The position numbers and the translations under genes were made by a program. From Bacteroidales bacterium (GTDB lineage: Bacteria; Bacteroidota; Bacteroidia; Bacteroidales; F082): DNA of 22,217 nt. A model generated the notes under the pieces. It made no database searches. It had not been told where the DNA came from and saw nothing but the letters and a program-made list of their open reading frames with translations. The DNA lies in contig JAGCCO010000011.1 in assembly GCA_017651645.1 (NCBI GenBank), forward strand, positions 1 to 22,217. Direction: 5' to 3'. Of this stretch, positions 1 through 7,012 are shown piece after piece. Position 1 is the first letter of the stretch; each line of letters begins with the position of its first letter.

Positions 1-279
1 CTCTACGTACGTGATGTCGCTCATCCAAACCTTGTTCATGCATACGGAAACAAGGTCGCAGATCAGGTTGCCCCATTTCCGCATCCAGTGCCGGGAGTCG
101 GTCGTCCTTGCCCGGAAGCGCTTCCTGCTGACCAGCATGCCGGCCTCCCTGAGCAGGTCGAACAACCTGTCGCGTCCCACGTCGTGGCCGCGCTGGAACA
201 ACATCATAGACTTCCAGTAAGCTTGTCTGGAATAGCCAGACAGCCGACAGAATGATGACTCCAGGCATATTTCCTGGTG
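1..279 (-). CDS. IS3-family transposase OrfB, 5' fragment (runs off window)
   Basis: Reading the minus strand from 279 towards 1 gives an open frame of 93 codons. It contains SGYSRQAYWKS near its start and NKVWMSDITYVE at the window edge. These are the helix-turn-helix-like SRQAYYK region and the first strand of the DDE integrase core (W-x-x-DITY, with the first catalytic Asp) of IS3/IS150-type OrfB. The rest of the catalytic domain lies outside the window. A stop (TGA, 282-280) precedes the frame and no ATG is seen in it. IS3 OrfB is normally made by a -1 frameshift from OrfA, but only about 150 bp separate this frame from the next gene, too little for OrfA, and I recognise no OrfA there. 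The element is therefore probably a truncated remnant. The family call is strong; the exact 5' end is not defined. Confidence 0.75.
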
Positions 280-432
280 TCACTCTTTACGCTCACCCCC
301 TCGAATCAACTTGTATACTCTTATTTGAATCTTTTTCTGGCAACCTTTTAACGATAATACAATCTCATAACGGTCATTATAGGAAGCAGAATTGTAACAA
401 GTTGACAATTAACAAATTAACACTATAAAGAA

Positions 433-600
433 ATGTTTCGTCGTAACAACAAAACACGGAAGTATCAGGCCCCGACTGCCCAGGAAACGCAGATGGCGCT
501 TGAGAGCAATTTCTGCAACTCTGTACTTTTCAACATCCAGGTTGAGGAGTACGAGATTGTCAATGATGATGAGGACACCGACGAGGTGCTCAGTTTTTAA
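433..600 (+). CDS. Small protein of the Bacteroidales YxxP microprotein type (55 aa)
   Basis: ATG at 433 opens a 55-codon frame ending in TAA at 598-600, 18 nt before the fimbrillin-like gene. It has no signal peptide or membrane segment. The N-terminus is basic (MFRRNNKTRKY), followed by YQAPTAQE, a central stretch with a Cys-Asn-Ser (LESNFCNS), and a very acidic tail (NDDEDTDEVLSF). This layout of a basic start, a Tyr-x-x-Pro, an amphipathic strand, Cys/Ser near the middle and an Asp/Glu-rich tail recalls many short uncharacterised proteins encoded beside fimbrillin and surface-lipoprotein genes in Bacteroidales. The 49-aa ORF at 6662 has the same layout. Function is unknown. Upstream DNA is AT-rich with no clear ribosome binding site, as is usual in this phylum. 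The coding call rests on layout, spacing and the second copy. Confidence 0.6.
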   Translation: MFRRNNKTRKYQAPTAQETQMALESNFCNSVLFNIQVEEYEIVNDDEDTDEVLSF

Positions 601-618
601 CCCGAAAGGCTGACAGTT

Positions 619-2484
619 ATGAAGAAGTTATTTGTTGCCATGGCGGTCGTCGCGACCGCACTGCTTTCTTCCTGCGTACAGGAGAAGTCTTTCAGCGACC
701 TGACACCGATTGGCGAGAATGGAATCGCTTTCGTCCTGAACAACACGTCCACCAGGTCGATGGAAGCGATGTCGGAAATCCCGGTCGAGAAGGGTGTTAC
801 CATTCCGGTAAGCACCGGTATCCAAGATGAAGAATTCTTCCTGGAGGAGACCATCGAGGATCTGAATTGCGCTCCGGCGACGAAGGGCGCTCCTGCCTAT
901 ACCGTCAATGTGGGCACGATTTATAAGACGATGGGTGTCTATGTCGACCCGTCCGTCGGAAAATTCGGTGGAGACGCGATTTTCCAGTTGCTCGATGATT
1001 CGATGACCACTAATGCCAACGGTGGAAAAGGCTGGCGCTATAACCATGATTATGATGGCAGCCCCTGGCCCGATGAGACGACACCGGTCGATTTCTATCT
1101 TCGCATGCCGGCGGTTTATGACGCGATGGATGAGTTTGACTACACGACCACCGGTTCCATCGCTTTTGATTACAATACGCCGAGAACCGCGCAAGATCAG
1201 AAAGACATTCTTTTCGGATACACGAGACTGACCAAAGAAAAGCACGACTCGTATCTGACCAAGGGGGGTGCTCCCGTGACGATGTCGCACGCCCTGACGG
1301 GCCTCAAGTTCCGCAACGGCAGCGACAACACCGGCGCGTTGAAAACCGTCATCACCAAGATTGAGCTGATTGGACTCAAAGGCAGCGGCCACTGCGTGAT
1401 CGCCCCGGGTACCTCTGTTGAGTGGAGTGATCCCGTCGACAGCCCTTATTCCTTTATCCAGGTCTTTGACAACCCTGAATACGACCCTGACCTGGGTAAG
1501 GACAATTCGGACGGAACGGTGGATTATGTTTCCGGTGAGGATAACAAGTTCGGTGATTCCTGGTACAGCGCCGGGAAGGACGAACAAAACCCGTCGAACA
1601 TGGCGAACCTTAACGACGAGAAGGGATCGATGACCTTCTGGTTGGTTCCTCAAATCATCGGTGACGGTGTCAAGATGAAGGTAACCTTCCGCGTGAAGAC
1701 CAAGGACACGCCTAATGGCACGCTCATCGATAGCGATCCCGACAGGCCGACCGAGATCACTCAAACCATCGATTTGAGCAAGTATAATAAAGGCGTCGAA
1801 TGGAAGGCCGGACAGCTCCGTACCTATACCCTGAGCCCCAAGGACGTCGACGTCGAGATCTTTGACACGATGAAGGGATATGTGAAGAATAATCTTCACG
1901 TGACCAATACCGGCAATACCGATGAGTATATCCGTATGCACGTCGTCGGTAACTGGTATGGATGGAAGCCAGGAACGACGGAGGCTCAGATGAAGACTAC
2001 CGAACCCAGCATCCTGGTCGGTTACAAGTATGCCGGAAATGAGTCGGCATCGCAAATTGCGGAAGGTGATAACATCGATACGATGCAGATTCCCTGGACC
2101 CGCGAGGAGACCATGTATGGTGAATTTGATACTTCGTTTACCGGAGGTGCCCTTGCTGAGGGCAGAACGGATTGGATAAGAGCTTCCGGCGGTTTCTACT
2201 ATCCGAGCAAACTTGGAGCTGGTCAGGCGATTGAACCCGATACCACACCGTTGTTCGATTCCTACACTTTGTATGGTGACAAGGTTCCTACCATCTACCT
2301 TCCTTCCAATACCTCCGATATCCGTCAACCCGCTGTTGGTGTTCATCTTGTCATGGAAGTTGTCGTTCAGGCGATTGCCGTGCCCAAGAACGAGGACGGT
2401 ACAGATAAAGGCTGGCAGCAGGCGTGGTACGAGGCAACCGGCAATGAGAAACTCAATCCCAATCCGAACAATACGGGTGAATAG
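619..2484 (+). CDS. Fimbrillin family (Mfa-like) surface lipoprotein
   Basis: This 621-aa protein has a lipoprotein signal peptide ending in LLSSC, with Cys19 as the predicted lipidated residue. Mfa_like_1-type fimbrillin features follow: a TKG site at 88-90 in a stretch where maturation cleavage commonly occurs in this superfamily, a WRYN...SPWP stretch at about 139-151 leading to FYLRMP (159-164), QDQKDILFGYT (192-202), and MSHALTGLKF (222-231). That order (W..WP, F.yaP, q.Dlly, v.f.HalsklkF) is characteristic of Bacteroidales fimbrillins. The C-terminal half (about 415-621) is long and unassigned. Family members are exported, lipidated, and become stalk or tip subunits after protease removal of the N-terminal strand. 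The gene lies between a microprotein and a VWA adhesin, which fits a fimbrial operon. Whether it is a stalk, anchor or tip subunit cannot be told. Family call is firm; role is inferred. Confidence 0.82.
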   Translation: MKKLFVAMAVVATALLSSCVQEKSFSDLTPIGENGIAFVLNNTSTRSMEAMSEIPVEKGVTIPVSTGIQDEEFFLEETIEDLNCAPATKGAPAYTVNVGTIYKTMGVYVDPSVGKFGGDAIFQLLDDSMTTNANGGKGWRYNHDYDGSPWPDETTPVDFYLRMPAVYDAMDEFDYTTTGSIAFDYNTPRTAQDQKDILFGYTRLTKEKHDSYLTKGGAPVTMSHALTGLKFRNGSDNTGALKTVITKIELIGLKGSGHCVIAPGTSVEWSDPVDSPYSFIQVFDNPEYDPDLGKDNSDGTVDYVSGEDNKFGDSWYSAGKDEQNPSNMANLNDEKGSMTFWLVPQIIGDGVKMKVTFRVKTKDTPNGTLIDSDPDRPTEITQTIDLSKYNKGVEWKAGQLRTYTLSPKDVDVEIFDTMKGYVKNNLHVTNTGNTDEYIRMHVVGNWYGWKPGTTEAQMKTTEPSILVGYKYAGNESASQIAEGDNIDTMQIPWTREETMYGEFDTSFTGGALAEGRTDWIRASGGFYYPSKLGAGQAIEPDTTPLFDSYTLYGDKVPTIYLPSNTSDIRQPAVGVHLVMEVVVQAIAVPKNEDGTDKGWQQAWYEATGNEKLNPNPNNTGE

Positions 2485-2526
2485 CATTATTTAAACCGGT
2501 TTTAGGATATTACAATTCAAGTTGAT

Positions 2527-4746
2527 ATGAAACATATATTTGCATATACCCTTTCTTTTGTGGCGATTGCCGCTGCCGCACTGATGTTCACCAAGGCCTC
2601 CCGTGCGGAAGACGATCCGGAGACGCCCGAGATTCTGAATCGATATAAGGCTGAAGGCGGTGTCTCCACCGCCAAGGAGGTCTCTTCTCAGAAAGAAGAC
2701 GGTTCCTATACTATTACCCTGGAGACTTTTGCTACGGGTACATCCTCACTTGTTATGTCTTCTGTTCCTTCTGATGTCGTTCTAGTCCTGGATGTTTCTT
2801 CTTCGATGGATCAGTCGAATTATACTTATAAGGGACAATCGATGCGCCGTTGGAGAGCTCTGAGGGCAGCAGTATTGGAATTTGTACAGAGTATTTATGA
2901 TAATGCGGTAACAACTAGGGCTTCTGATCCAGATTATGCCGGTAACCGTATCGCAATCGTTACTTATTGCCGTAATGCAAGACTCATCACCAATGGATGG
3001 ATGGATGTTGAACAAGTTGTTTCCAAAAATGGAAATACGTATTCCGGTCAATTGATAGACATTATCAATACGGACAATGTCAATGGTGTTTGGGCTAATA
3101 ATACAGGTACGACAATTACTAGAGGTACTCGTCCGGACCATGGTTTTGAGATGACGATTGATCAACTTCTTGACGGATCTCCTAATCAGGCCAGAGAAGA
3201 TGCGAATCTGACCGTCGTCATGTTTACCGACGGTTATCCTACTGATTCCAATGCTACAAACGAGGGCGAGCCTACCGGTCAGTCAAGTTCCGCTAAATTT
3301 GAGCCTCCTATTGCTAATAAAACTCTATATTACGGTTCCAGAATTAAGAAGGATTATGATGCAAAATTGTTTACGGTCGGCCTTATTTCGTCTGTTACCC
3401 GTGCGGATAACTGGGAGTGGGCCAATTATTGCCGTGTCCTCCAAATGATGGACTGGTTGTCATCCAATTATCAGGATGCGGATTGGGTTGAGGGTGCTGT
3501 CAACGTGAACAATATGTACATCGAATCTGCAGGAAGTAATGGCAATTATTACAATGGATATAATGGTACTGGTAACGTATATCAGGGGAATAATATACCT
3601 AATCCTTGGAGAAATGCTTGGTCTTTCACTTATAATACGAATAGTGTTTCTCTGAATCAATTCAATGCCGGAGATACTGAAACGGATGGTGACAAGTTCA
3701 CAATGGATGGAGATTATTGCAAAATTGTCGATGACAATACCAGTTTTGATTCCATCTTCCAGGCTATTGCCGATGCTTCCGGTGGTGCCGCCGCTGAAAT
3801 CGGTGCATCCACTCAGGTTCGTGATGTCGTTTCCAGCAGTTTTGTGCTGCCTGAAGGAACCGCTTCGGATCTATCCAAGATTAATCTTAAGATTACATCT
3901 TATGATATATTGTCTGACGCTTCTGATTGGGGTAACGCCAAACAACTTTATCCTGTTTCTTCCGGTACTCCTGCCGTTACTCCTTCTATTGTGACGACGG
4001 AGGATGGCCATGAGGCGCTTTATGTGGAGGGCTTTGATTATAGTAAAGATGATGAACCCGAGAATGCCGGCAATGGCAACTGGGTTGGTGTGCGTTATGA
4101 TTCACAGGGACATCCTTATTATGCTGGCAAGAAGCTTGTCATTCAGTTTGATATCTTTGTCAATGATGATGCAACCGGTGGTCAAGGAACGGCGACTAAT
4201 ACGAGCGACTCCGGTGTCTATATTCTACAGGAGGACGGATCTTACAAGAATATCAACAGTTACGAAGTCCCTCATACCACAGTCCCTGTGAATATCATCA
4301 TTCAGAAAACGGGTCTGCGTCATGGCGAGAGTGCGACCTTTGAAATTCATCAGGCTCCTATTCTGAGGGATGCGAATGGTAATGTCCAGTTCAACGCCCT
4401 TGGAAAACCCAAGCCGGATGAAGATCATTGGAATGAAAACTTCTCCAAAGTGATTATTACCAATAAGGGCGCAGATGGTGCAGCGGTTACTAAGACTCTG
4501 CTGTCGCTTGATCCTGGTTTTGTTTACAGAGTAGCTGAAGACAAGTGGGGCTGGGCGTACAAAATGACCGGCCAGGGTGGAACTCTGACTACCGCCGAAG
4601 TTGAGGTGAATCCGTTCAAATTCAACAATGAGGAACTGTCAGATAAGCCCAAGCATGCTGAGGCTGTTACCATCAATCACTTTGCAACTCCTACTCAAGG
4701 TTCTTACGAGGAGCATTTCAAGAGTTCCAAGGTTGAATCCTTCTGA
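2527..4746 (+). CDS. VWA-domain exported protein, Mfa5-like minor fimbrial subunit/adhesin
   Basis: This 739-aa protein has a type I signal peptide (MKHIFAYTLS... to about SRA27) and no lipobox. A von Willebrand factor A domain starts near residue 83 with VVLVLDVSSSM. It has a complete DxSxS metal site (Asp89, Ser91, Ser93), Thr residues in the GTTITRG loop (about 193-200), and Asp235 in VMFTDG, so the MIDAS appears intact. After the VWA region, repeated beta-strand segments lead to VNIIIQKTG and SATFEIH near 590-610. These resemble the first strands of Cna-B/pilin-type isopeptide domains with a candidate reactive Lys. P. gingivalis Mfa5 combines a VWA domain with isopeptide-bonded beta domains at the tip of Mfa1 fimbriae, so a tip adhesin role is inferred from family and context. 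The gene is 42 nt downstream of the fimbrillin gene and clearly more AT-rich than the gene after it. Confidence 0.78.
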   Translation: MKHIFAYTLSFVAIAAAALMFTKASRAEDDPETPEILNRYKAEGGVSTAKEVSSQKEDGSYTITLETFATGTSSLVMSSVPSDVVLVLDVSSSMDQSNYTYKGQSMRRWRALRAAVLEFVQSIYDNAVTTRASDPDYAGNRIAIVTYCRNARLITNGWMDVEQVVSKNGNTYSGQLIDIINTDNVNGVWANNTGTTITRGTRPDHGFEMTIDQLLDGSPNQAREDANLTVVMFTDGYPTDSNATNEGEPTGQSSSAKFEPPIANKTLYYGSRIKKDYDAKLFTVGLISSVTRADNWEWANYCRVLQMMDWLSSNYQDADWVEGAVNVNNMYIESAGSNGNYYNGYNGTGNVYQGNNIPNPWRNAWSFTYNTNSVSLNQFNAGDTETDGDKFTMDGDYCKIVDDNTSFDSIFQAIADASGGAAAEIGASTQVRDVVSSSFVLPEGTASDLSKINLKITSYDILSDASDWGNAKQLYPVSSGTPAVTPSIVTTEDGHEALYVEGFDYSKDDEPENAGNGNWVGVRYDSQGHPYYAGKKLVIQFDIFVNDDATGGQGTATNTSDSGVYILQEDGSYKNINSYEVPHTTVPVNIIIQKTGLRHGESATFEIHQAPILRDANGNVQFNALGKPKPDEDHWNENFSKVIITNKGADGAAVTKTLLSLDPGFVYRVAEDKWGWAYKMTGQGGTLTTAEVEVNPFKFNNEELSDKPKHAEAVTINHFATPTQGSYEEHFKSSKVESF

Positions 4747-4766
4747 TGTTACAATAATCATTAATA

Positions 4767-4797
4767 GACGGCAGCCTCCGAACAGGGGGCTGCTGTC
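4767..4797 (+). promoter_or_regulatory. 10-bp hairpin abutting the phosphatase gene start
   Basis: GACGGCAGCC (4767-4776) pairs with GGCTGCTGTC (4788-4797), with one G-U pair and an 11-nt loop. It lies 20 nt after the VWA stop and 2 nt before an in-frame ATG at 4800 (12 nt before the preferred ATG at 4809). There is no T-run after it, so it is a weak terminator candidate. It could instead reduce translation initiation or process the mRNA between the two genes. The pairing is visible; the function is inferred. Confidence 0.4.
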
Positions 4798-4808
4798 ATA
4801 TGTTGACT

Positions 4809-6665
4809 ATGAAGAGTTATAGCCGCATCGCCTTTTTCGCCTTCCTTTCTGTCATCATCGCATGCACCGAACAGGAGGCCGCCGTACAGCCGCTGCCCGG
4901 GGAGTTTTCCTTCACTGCCCGGTTTGTGGGCAACGCCCAGGAGACCAGGACTGTCCTGGACGCCGACCTCACCACCGTGCTGTGGATGCCGCACGAGACG
5001 ATTTCGATGTTCAACTCCGGCGAGATGTCGATGTTCACGTCCGACAATTCGGAGAAGGCCGCCGTAGTGAAGTTTAGCGGCAAGTTCGCGAACCAAGGCA
5101 AGGAGCCTGTCTATTACGGGCTGTATCCGTACGACAAGGACGCCGCCATCTCATCCGGCATCATCACGACAGTCCTGCCCGCAGCGCAGGAAGCGACGCG
5201 TGACTCCTTCGCAGACCGGTTGTTCATCGCCGTCGGCCGGTCGGAAAGCCAGAACATGGGGTTCTACAACGTCTGCTCCGGCATCCGCTTCATGCTCGAC
5301 CGCGACGACATCCGGATGGTGACGCTCCTCTCCAACGGAGGTGAGCCGCTCGCCGGAAGGTTCTCCGTTTCCTTCGACGAGTCCGGGCGACCCGCCGTGG
5401 ACTCCGTCTCCGAGGGAGCCTCGGAGGTGACTCTCTCCGCTTCGGACGGGAAGACCTTCGAGTCCGGCGTCTGGTACTACCTGGTCACTCTGCCTGCCAA
5501 TCTCGAAAAGGGCTGCACCCTCCTTCTTGAAGGCGACGGCGTCCAGGGAGCCCTCCGTACGTCGAAGGCGTTCTCCCTAAACCGCAGCAAATTCCGCTCT
5601 GCGAAGTTGGACGCCTCCCGGATTGACTACATGAACGAATCCGAATACGACATCGTGAACGCTGGCGTCCGGTCCTATCTGGAAACTGTGGACTACTCCA
5701 GCGATCCGGACTACAACAAGTCCTTCGTGTCCAACTACTCCGGCTCCGACAAGCCCAACCCCGTGAAGCTCTCCTGGGAGGGGAAGGCTGCTGCCGTGCG
5801 GATGTCCATGTCTCCGGATCTCTCGGGTTATAAGGAAATCAAGGTCGACGCATCTCCGGCGTCGGTCTACAACCTGATTCCAGGCGAGCGGTACTTCTAT
5901 TCGGTCGTGGCCGCCGACGGCAGCGTCCTGCGCGAGTCCTGCGTGATCCCGAAGGGGCCCATGCGGATGATCAACGGCATTGCGAAGAACATGCGCGACC
6001 TGGGCGGCTGGAAGGCCGGAGACAAGACGATCCGCTACGGGAGGCTGTACCGGGGCGCCCGGGTGGACGATATCCAGAGCAATTCCACCGCGAAGGACAG
6101 CTTCCTGAACGACCTTGGCATCGACATCGACCTGGATCTGCGGGGCCTGCCTCCGGGCAGCCAGGGCGGCAGCGGGGAGAAGAACCCCTGGAGTACTGGC
6201 GATCCTATCCAGTATGTAAACATCCAGTTGTGGCACTATTTCTATCACCAGGCGACGCAGTATCCGGTTCCGGAAATCTCCGAGGGCGAGTCCGCCGACA
6301 TCTACCAGTCCACGATCCGGACGATCATCGGCTGGATGAAGGAGGACAAGGTCGTCTATTTCCACTGCCACGGCGGTTCCGACCGCACCGGAACCCTCGC
6401 CTTCCTGATAGAGGGCCTGCTCGGCGTCTCGGAGGAGGACCTGTCCAAGGACTACGAGGTCACTTACTATTCGGGCTCGAACCGGAAGCGGAACAGCAGC
6501 ACCGGCTGGTTCTACAAGCCGATGATCAGGTACATGCGGACCTTCGCGCCCAATGGCACCATCACCGACCAGGTCACGGCCTGGGCCAAGACGAGGCATT
6601 CGGACAAAGTGGATCCGCTCACCGATGACGAGATCCGGCTATTGAAAGATTTGATGTTAAAATGA
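4809..6665 (+). CDS. Lipoprotein with fimbrillin-like N-terminus, FN3-like middle and tyrosine phosphatase domain
   Basis: This is a 618-aa protein from the ATG at 4809. The in-frame ATG at 4800 adds three residues but gives a poorer signal peptide. The signal sequence ends in SVIIAC, with Cys19 as the lipidation site. Residues about 30-265 resemble the fimbrillin-like domain of Bacteroidales surface lipoproteins (TRTVLD, VLWMPHETISMF, YYGLYPYD). Residues about 290-380 look like an FN3-type beta domain (VKLSWEG ... NLIPGERYFYSV). The C-terminal 230 residues are a Y_phosphatase3-type domain: NMRDLGGW, YGRLYRGA, LDLRG and the P-loop HCHGGSDRTG. Cys520 (nucleophile) and Arg526 of the C-x5-R motif and a catalytic-loop candidate Asp are present. 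It should therefore hydrolyse phosphoesters (phosphotyrosine or a related substrate) outside the inner membrane; the substrate is unknown. It is more GC-rich than the VWA gene and overlaps the next small ORF by 4 nt (ATGA). Confidence 0.82.
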   Translation: MKSYSRIAFFAFLSVIIACTEQEAAVQPLPGEFSFTARFVGNAQETRTVLDADLTTVLWMPHETISMFNSGEMSMFTSDNSEKAAVVKFSGKFANQGKEPVYYGLYPYDKDAAISSGIITTVLPAAQEATRDSFADRLFIAVGRSESQNMGFYNVCSGIRFMLDRDDIRMVTLLSNGGEPLAGRFSVSFDESGRPAVDSVSEGASEVTLSASDGKTFESGVWYYLVTLPANLEKGCTLLLEGDGVQGALRTSKAFSLNRSKFRSAKLDASRIDYMNESEYDIVNAGVRSYLETVDYSSDPDYNKSFVSNYSGSDKPNPVKLSWEGKAAAVRMSMSPDLSGYKEIKVDASPASVYNLIPGERYFYSVVAADGSVLRESCVIPKGPMRMINGIAKNMRDLGGWKAGDKTIRYGRLYRGARVDDIQSNSTAKDSFLNDLGIDIDLDLRGLPPGSQGGSGEKNPWSTGDPIQYVNIQLWHYFYHQATQYPVPEISEGESADIYQSTIRTIIGWMKEDKVVYFHCHGGSDRTGTLAFLIEGLLGVSEEDLSKDYEVTYYSGSNRKRNSSTGWFYKPMIRYMRTFAPNGTITDQVTAWAKTRHSDKVDPLTDDEIRLLKDLMLK

Positions 6666-6811
6666 CTTATACGATGAAACTTCTTTATGAGTGTCCCGAC
6701 ACGAAGGTTGTGACCCTTGTTCAGGAGGACCGTTTCCTCCAGTCCGGAGAATACGGATCCAGTGAATCCGTAGGTTATGATGATGATCCTTTTGCGGGAG
6801 GAGGAAATTGA
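6662..6811 (+). CDS. Small protein of the Bacteroidales YxxP microprotein type (49 aa)
   Basis: ATG at 6662 overlaps the phosphatase stop as ATGA, which suggests translational coupling. The 49-aa product reads basic/hydrophobic start, YECPDTKVVTLVQED, RFLQSGEYGSS, then an acidic Gly-rich end (YDDDPFAGGGN). It shares its plan with the 55-aa protein at 433: Tyr-x-x-Pro, a beta-like stretch, a Ser/Gly turn and an acidic tail. It has no signal peptide; Cys11 is the only Cys. A second in-frame ATG (codon 5, at 6674) is also possible. Short proteins of this appearance are common and uncharacterised in Bacteroidales near surface-protein genes. Function is unknown, and the coding call rests on the overlap and the resemblance. 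Confidence 0.6.
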   Translation: MTYTMKLLYECPDTKVVTLVQEDRFLQSGEYGSSESVGYDDDPFAGGGN

Positions 6812-6893
6812 GGAAATAGTTGTTTCCTGGGCTAGCCAATGCGGAATTTCGTATGAAGAAATGGATAGGTTGAAAAGCCTTTTGCTTGAGTAA
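6777..6893 (+). CDS. Possible 38-aa acidic/hydrophobic ORF
   Basis: Three consecutive ATG codons at 6777-6785 open a frame shifted relative to the preceding microprotein and overlapping its last 35 nt. It ends in TAA at 6891-6893, 9 nt before a good terminator hairpin. The product (MMMILLREEE ... DRLKSLLLE) would be a short amphipathic helix-rich peptide with a Cys. No family is recognised. Its position as the last frame before the terminator favours it, but its length and overlap make chance likely. Confidence 0.28.
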   Translation: MMMILLREEEIEEIVVSWASQCGISYEEMDRLKSLLLE

Positions 6894-6902
6894 TTCATTT
6901 TC

Positions 6903-6933
6903 AAGGGATGCACTTTCAGGTGTGTCCCTTTTT
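6903..6933 (+). terminator. Rho-independent terminator closing the fimbrial operon
   Basis: AAGGGATGCACT (6903-6914) pairs with GGTGTGTCCCTT (6919-6930) around a TTCA loop, including three G-U pairs. The stem runs into a T-run at 6929-6933. It follows the last small ORF of the fimbrial region and precedes a consensus promoter, so it separates two transcription units. Confidence 0.68.
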
Positions 6934-6952
6934 GGAAGATGACGACTGCCTT

Positions 6953-6982
6953 CTTGGAAAACGGAAAAAAGATGTATATTTG
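6953..6982 (+). promoter_or_regulatory. Bacteroidota-type promoter for the BIG_2 lipoprotein gene
   Basis: TATATTTG at 6975-6982 matches the -7 box TAnnTTTG exactly. CTTG at 6953-6956, 18 nt upstream, is close to the -33 TTTG box. The gene start is 30 nt further downstream (7013). The terminator immediately upstream supports an independent transcription start here. Confidence 0.65.
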
Positions 6983-7012
6983 CTAATCTTTTAAATCATA
7001 TACATTTACAAG

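Noticed and set aside
261..277. 5-bp inverted repeat CCAGG...CCTGG near the OrfB fragment start, considered as an IS3 frameshift-stimulating structure.
   Set aside because: The stem is very short and no slippery A6G sequence or OrfA frame is visible next to it.
628..2487. 619-aa open frame on the minus strand covering nearly the whole fimbrillin-like gene.
   Set aside because: It is a shadow of the + strand gene: no signal, motif or start context, and the + strand frame has clear fimbrillin motifs.
2491..2504. Short palindrome AAACCGGTTT between the fimbrillin and VWA genes.
   Set aside because: Too short to be a convincing terminator or operator on its own, and there is no T-run.
5577..6599. 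340-aa minus-strand open frame opposite the phosphatase domain.
   Set aside because: A product of high GC and biased codon use in the + strand gene; composition is low-complexity and shows no recognisable domain.
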